A stretch of DNA of 64,000 nt from the NCBI GenBank assembly GCA_003013855.2, contig ML058447.1, positions 5,270,001 to 5,334,000 on the forward strand, given 5' to 3'. Source of the DNA: Liriodendron chinense (taxonomy: Eukaryota > Streptophyta > Magnoliopsida > Magnoliales > Magnoliaceae). The position numbers and the translations under genes are program-made. Under the pieces are notes generated by a model. That model saw nothing but the letters and a program-made list of their open reading frames with translations. It was not told the DNA's origin and searched no databases. The number at the start of each line of letters is the position of its first letter. The first letter of the stretch is position 1. Shown in pieces: positions 59,467-64,000 of this stretch.

Positions 59467-62203
59467 CATTACTTCCGAATTCCGTGCTCTCTCTCCTTTA
59501 TAGTCTCCCTCTCCTTAAGATGGATTTCCACATTTCTCTATTTCTCCTCTCTCTCTCTCTCTCTCTCAAAGTGGGAAACGGCTTTTCCTCGATATCAGGT
59601 TCGTCTAAGCTTCTCCTCCTCACTTTTTATGGCTTTTTTTCTGATTTTACCATATCTTTCTGCTTCTGTCGGATCTCTCAACGTATAGACAGAGAAAGAA
59701 TCAGATTGAATTTCTTTGCTTGATTTTTGTTCTTAATTTTAAAAACATCTGTGTAAGGTTTTTTTTCTTTTAATTGGTGGTTTTTTTGGTGTGATTTTGT
59801 GATTTCTTTCAATACTCTATCGGAGTTTTCATTCATAAGATGTCTAGGGATTGGAATTCTGTTGATGTTTCTTATTCCTTTTTACTAATCTGATCTTTTG
59901 AGATTTTATTATCGTTGGTTTCGTGGAATCCGTACCGTTTCTTTGGTTTTTTTTTTTTTTTTTTTTTTAATTATATTGCTGTTTAAGATTCTAGGTTCGA
60001 TTTTGTTTGGCTATTTCTCTTCTTTTTGAATTCCGGTGTTTGGTATGGGAATTTTGTTGATTGATATTTCTGATGGATGAGCTATGCCTGTGGCAAATTT
60101 CTATTCCAGTCTTGCTTCACTTGGCACGTTGATGGAATCTCTGCCTTTTGCGCTTGAAATTCATATTTATTTAAACTTTTTTTTCACTTGTATGTCTGTG
60201 TTTTTATGTTCATGTTCTGTTCTTATCATGATTGAAATTTGATGTTTCTGCTTGGGGGATTTTATGTTTCGAAATTCTGTTTTTCTCTGTGCTATGATTG
60301 GATTTTTTTATGTTTCCAGTTTCAAATTTTGTTTTCCAGATGGTATTGCTGCTCAAGAATTATGTTTGGTTTGCTCACACAATTGAATTCGGGTGTTGAG
60401 AGTATCAATTTATGGTTTTATTTGGATTTGGTATTTTGGCTTGAAATTCTATTTTTCATGCAGCCTTGTTTTGGTGTCATCGTCGAAGTTTTGGAGTTTT
60501 GCTTGAATTGAGTTGTTCTCAGTTTTAGAATTCATGTATAATTTCAACTTTTGTTATATTTCCCCTCTTGAGATTGTTGTTTTTTGTTTGAAAGTTTACT
60601 GTTGTATTCGATCCTTTTGTATTTTTCTTCTGGAATTTTATTTCACCTCAGCATCTTTGCTTCAAACTTTATGTTTTTGCATTGTTCTATTATTGATATT
60701 CCAGTGTTCTCTGTATGTAACTTGACAGTTCAATCTCTGTTTGAAGTCATCTGCCACTTTTCCGCTTCTTCAAAATGTTCATGTTCTTCTTTAATGACTT
60801 CCCCTTTTGGTTTTATCTGTTGTAGTTCTAGTTTTCTTCATCAGATATTTGTACACCGTATTTATGGCTTGAATTCGTACTTTCTCCGTTTTCTTCTCTT
60901 TATTTTATATTGCTTCTTTTTCTCTCCTTTTTTTTTTTTTCTCCCTCCAGATCTTTAAGTGTCATCCTTAAAGATTATTTTTTGGTGGACAATACTTTAA
61001 TTTTGTTTGTTGCTTTAACAGGTCGACCGAAAAGGCAAATTTGTTATTGTACAATATCATTCAACATCATCGATGTTTTCTTTCTCCGAAATCTTGGAGG
61101 CCTCTCAGGCAATTTGTGCTTTCACCTTTAAAGGCTCGCAAGGATTCAGATACAAGTGAATTTCCAGTTAAATTGTGTGAAATGTGAGAGAAGTGGGATG
61201 GAATTCATGAAGGGGTATCTCTCAGTAATTTCTGGATCCTTTAACAGGGAAAAGAAATGGGCTTTGCCTCTCGTTATAAGCTCCCTCGTCTGCGCTTTCC
61301 TACTCGTTACATCCTTCAACATGGGTCTTGTTTCTTCTCTATACACCATGAACTCGATCTTCTCGATATTCCCATCATTCTCTGTGAATCAGAGTGACCC
61401 TCTTTTTGTAGAGTCGAAGGTTTTCATCAGTTCCGCCTCCACCTTCCGGACCTTCCTTTCCTCGGATGGCTTATCTTGTCTCTGGCTCCAGAGGTGATTT
61501 GAATCGCCTCTGGAGGACTTTGCATGCACTATATCACCCTATGAACCAGTACGTTGTCCATTTAGATTTGGAATCTCCAGCTGCTGAAAGATTGGAACTT
61601 GCTGCCCGTGTAGAGAAGCACCCAATCTTTGTGAAGGTTGGCAATGTCCACATGATTACCAAAGCTAATATGGTCACTTATAGAGGGCCAACCATGGTCG
61701 CAAATACCCTGCACGCTTGTGCAGTGCTACTCAAGGAAACAAGGAATGGGACTGGTTTATAAATCTGAGTGCTTCTGATTATCCTCTTGTAACGCAAGAT
61801 GGTAAGTTCTTTATGGGCTGGGTGAGAATTTTTGTCAATTTGTACTCTTAGAAGATCTCGTATGAATCAATGGTTGTATTTGATTTGCGTGCAGATATTC
61901 TCCACACATTTTCTTACCTGCCCAGAAATCTGAACTTCATAGAGCATACCAGTCATTTGGGGTGGAAAGAGTGAGTTTCTTTTTTCTTTTTTTCTTTTTT
62001 CTTTTTTCTTTTTTCCCAACTCAAGTTATATGTGATTTTTTTTCAAAATGATCAAGACTTTGTGGATGGTCTGTTGATATTATGCAGGGGCCAAGAGCAA
62101 GGCCATTGATCATAGATCCTGGGCTCTACTTGTCAACAAAGACTGATATTTTCTGGGTTACACAGAAGAGAGATAGTACCAACTGCATTTAAGTTATTTA
62201 CTG
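59400..62203 (+). pseudogene. GLCAT14: Beta-glucuronosyltransferase, GT14 (GlcAT14-like), frame-disrupted and incomplete
   Basis: Type II Golgi enzymes of this family add glucuronic acid to galactan side chains of arabinogalactan proteins. A 5' UTR exon (to 59598) and a T-rich UTR intron (59599-61021) precede the ATG at 61198. Coding exons: 61198-61801, 61895-61970 and 62088-62203, all with GT/AG junctions. Seen: a signal anchor (WALPLVISSLVCAFLLVTSF), PRMAYLVSGSRGDLNRLWRT, YHPMNQYVVHLDLESPAAER, ANMVTYRGPTMVANTLHACA, a DWFINLSASDYPLVTQD block, FIEHTSHLGWKE and RARPLIIDPGLY, all strongly conserved in GT14 plants. Frame changes of one base occur near 61430, 61735, 62094 and 62173. The final large exon (the region after KLFTG) is not found before 64000; it may lie beyond a long intron. 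Given the conserved protein, either young pseudogene or sequencing indels are possible. Confidence 0.75.
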
Positions 62204-62280
62204 GTAAGCATGTTTTCTTAATACACCACAATCACAATTTTTATAGAGAAGATCAATTGTTTAAGATAGTTTATAGAAAC

Positions 62281-62284
62281 TATC

Positions 62285-62350
<66 letters not shown>

Positions 62351-62364
62351 TATATATATATATA
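62281..62364. repeat. (TA)n microsatellite, interrupted
   Basis: Three TA/AT tracts separated by TT and G, within the putative third coding intron of the GT14 gene. Confidence 0.95.
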
Positions 62365-63470
62365 ATAAAAAAAAGAATGGGGGAAACAAGAAATTGGTTT
62401 TCACGTATCATGCAAGAAAAAACTCTATGGCGGCTGTTTCATACTCAGCGGAACATTTGGTTGACATTGTGGATTTGGATTCGTGGTTACTTGTGATTTC
62501 TAAGTGGTGAGGTATTTAATTTTGTTCGAAGAGAATAAGACATGGTGAAGTACAAATGATAAAGGAATTCTCAAGAAACCTTGATCTTTATTACGATTGA
62601 ACAAACATTTTCCAAAGCAGCCGCTTATAGGCCCTAGATTCGTTTTGGACTTGTTCGAAGTTATATATAAAGGCTTTATTTTGATATGCCACGCTTAATA
62701 TATACAAAAAGTTATATATAAAGGCTTAATTTGTATATGTCATGCTTAAAATATAATACAACCATTGAAACATTATTTGGTTAGCTAATGTTTTATCAGC
62801 TCAATATGCCATCAGATAACTCTTCCTGATTGTCATTAGGAATATGAAGAAACTGAAATCAGTTGCAAGATAGGAAAATTGCATACCCGCTTTTAATGAT
62901 CAATTCCTCCAATCGAAACTACAGTTCACAATAAACATCAATTGCAAGCAGTAAATAGATAAAATGAGAATAAGTATGTGAAATCACCATAGTAAAACCC
63001 AAGGGGGGGGCCCCCGTGAGGCTTCCCTAGATCTCCGTAGAGTGTTGATCTAAGATCTTCTTCGAGAAGACCGTAGCCTTACAGTAGTGTCCTCTGAATT
63101 TTTCTTGTAGATAACTAGTTTAATAGAAAAACAAGTATTTTAAGGTACACATACCGATATATTTTCGTACAATGTTGAGGAGTTTTGTTTTTTCTGTTCC
63201 GAATTTCTGGTAACCAGGAGTGTTATCCGGAAGGATGAAACAGAGTAAGTTAAGTAATATCTTTATTTTCCTAGTGGATTTCTTCCTTTGTTGGACTCAG
63301 GTTTGAGAAAGGTTTACGAACACGAAAAAAAAAAAAAAAAAAATCTCTCTCTCTTCTCTCTCTCTCTCTCTCCGTAACGTTTTTCCTGATCACTAAACAT
63401 TTATCTTTTCCCTTGATTTATCTGTTCCTTGCTTTTATTAGATCCGAAAAGTACTGGCACGATCCTTTAA
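62365..63470. other. Putative GT14 intron or downstream DNA
   Basis: No GT14 exon or other gene recognised. Contains a 27-bp near repeat ('agttatatataaaggcttna' near 62661 and 62710), a G8-C5 palindrome at 63004-63016, A19 at 63325-63343 and a (CT)n tract at 63344-63372. Confidence 0.4.
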
Positions 63471-63870
63471 CATGAACGTGTCAAACGTATAGTTCGGGTA
63501 CTCATGTAGGAGTACCTACCGGGTAGGTTAACCTAGGTCACAGGGTCAGGTTAACCCCAAACCAGGTTTAGACAGTAGTCAGTAGTGTGGGAACTAGACT
63601 AGGTATAGGAGTTAGTCCGGTTATATCTGGGAACAACACCAGGTACAGAAGTTCCTTCCAACTTATTTGTACTACAAGTTGGGTTTAAACTACCCAAAGT
63701 AACCTACGGACGTAGGAAACTACTAGGATCAGATCCGCATTAGACATTAGACTTGGGGAACTACTCGGACTAGTCTGTTAGTCCGTAACTACCATGGACA
63801 GACCCGGGACTAGTTTACTAGTCCACCGGACCTACGTAATTAAAAACATAAGTAACCACTAGATAGTAAT
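63471..63870. other. Segment dense in short ACTAGT/GGTTAACC-type palindromes
   Basis: Non-coding. It has an unusually high density of 6-10 bp palindromes and near-palindromes such as AGGTTAACCT, GGACTAGTC, CTACCGGGTAG and ACTAGT. I do not recognise the element; it may be part of a transposon whose rest lies outside the window. Confidence 0.35.
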
Positions 63871-64000
63871 ACTTCTAACCGTGAACATGTCTCAATGTTG
63901 TAGTGGTGAAAGTTTATTTCATTAATGTCCTAGGTAAATTCAACTTTCTCAACTTTCTAGAGAAACCAGTAGATGTTAAGAAGACGGTGTCACTTCAACG

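Noticed and set aside
60239..60958. Phe/Leu/Cys-rich ORFs upstream of the GT14 gene
   Set aside because: They lie in the T-rich 5' UTR intron, whose composition alone gives hydrophobic peptides.
63004..63016. G8C5 palindrome as a terminator
   Set aside because: No T tract follows, and factor-independent terminators of this type are not expected in plant nuclear DNA.

Overview
This window is nuclear DNA from a flowering plant, probably a woody species with a repeat-rich genome. The evidence is plant-specific: Tat-lineage Ty3/Gypsy retrotransposons with an antisense ORF, CACTA and Mutator-type transposons, a GT14 glucuronosyltransferase gene with plant-style introns, and a fragment resembling the plant-only DRD1/CLSY class of SNF2 remodellers. 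The very abundant small elements whose arms carry GGGCCCACC next to a GTCCATCCAT core remind me of magnoliid genomes, but that placement is a weak guess. I see no tRNA, rRNA, CRISPR array or bacterial operon.

Layout. Positions 1-33797 hold two copies of a ~4.4 kb duplicated block (X+Y). In the first copy, X (1013-4622) and Y (26581-27380) are separated by a ~22 kb CACTA element (4623-26580, target duplication AAG). The second copy (29288-33797) keeps the uninterrupted empty site at 32912-32914. The big CACTA carries a broken DRD1/CHR35-like gene fragment (about 7063-7470) and is itself interrupted by a second CACTA (10702-23002, target duplication ACG). That one contains several small elements and a ~3.4 kb solo LTR (16251-19679) sitting inside a Mutator-type MITE.

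Positions 36749-45887 are a stack of retroelements. An old, 3'-truncated Tat element on the minus strand is split by a ~1.25 kb solo LTR, and that is split by a second copy of the ~3.4 kb solo LTR. Positions 46036-55771 are a structurally complete Tat-lineage element on the minus strand, with 573-bp LTRs, a perfect GGCCC target duplication, PBS and PPT. Its gag-pol is broken by two frame changes and two stops, and a separate spliced gene with its own TATA box runs on the opposite strand.

The only host-type gene is at the right end: a GT14 beta-glucuronosyltransferase (GlcAT14-like; coding exons 61198-62203, 5' UTR exon near 59400-59598). It has several single-base frame changes, and its last exon is absent or lies beyond the window. 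About 810 bp of its promoter and 5' UTR is duplicated at 27382-28190.

No metabolic pathway can be read from the window. What links the parts is layered transposon insertion. Target duplications and the paralogous empty site let the order of events be reconstructed unusually well.
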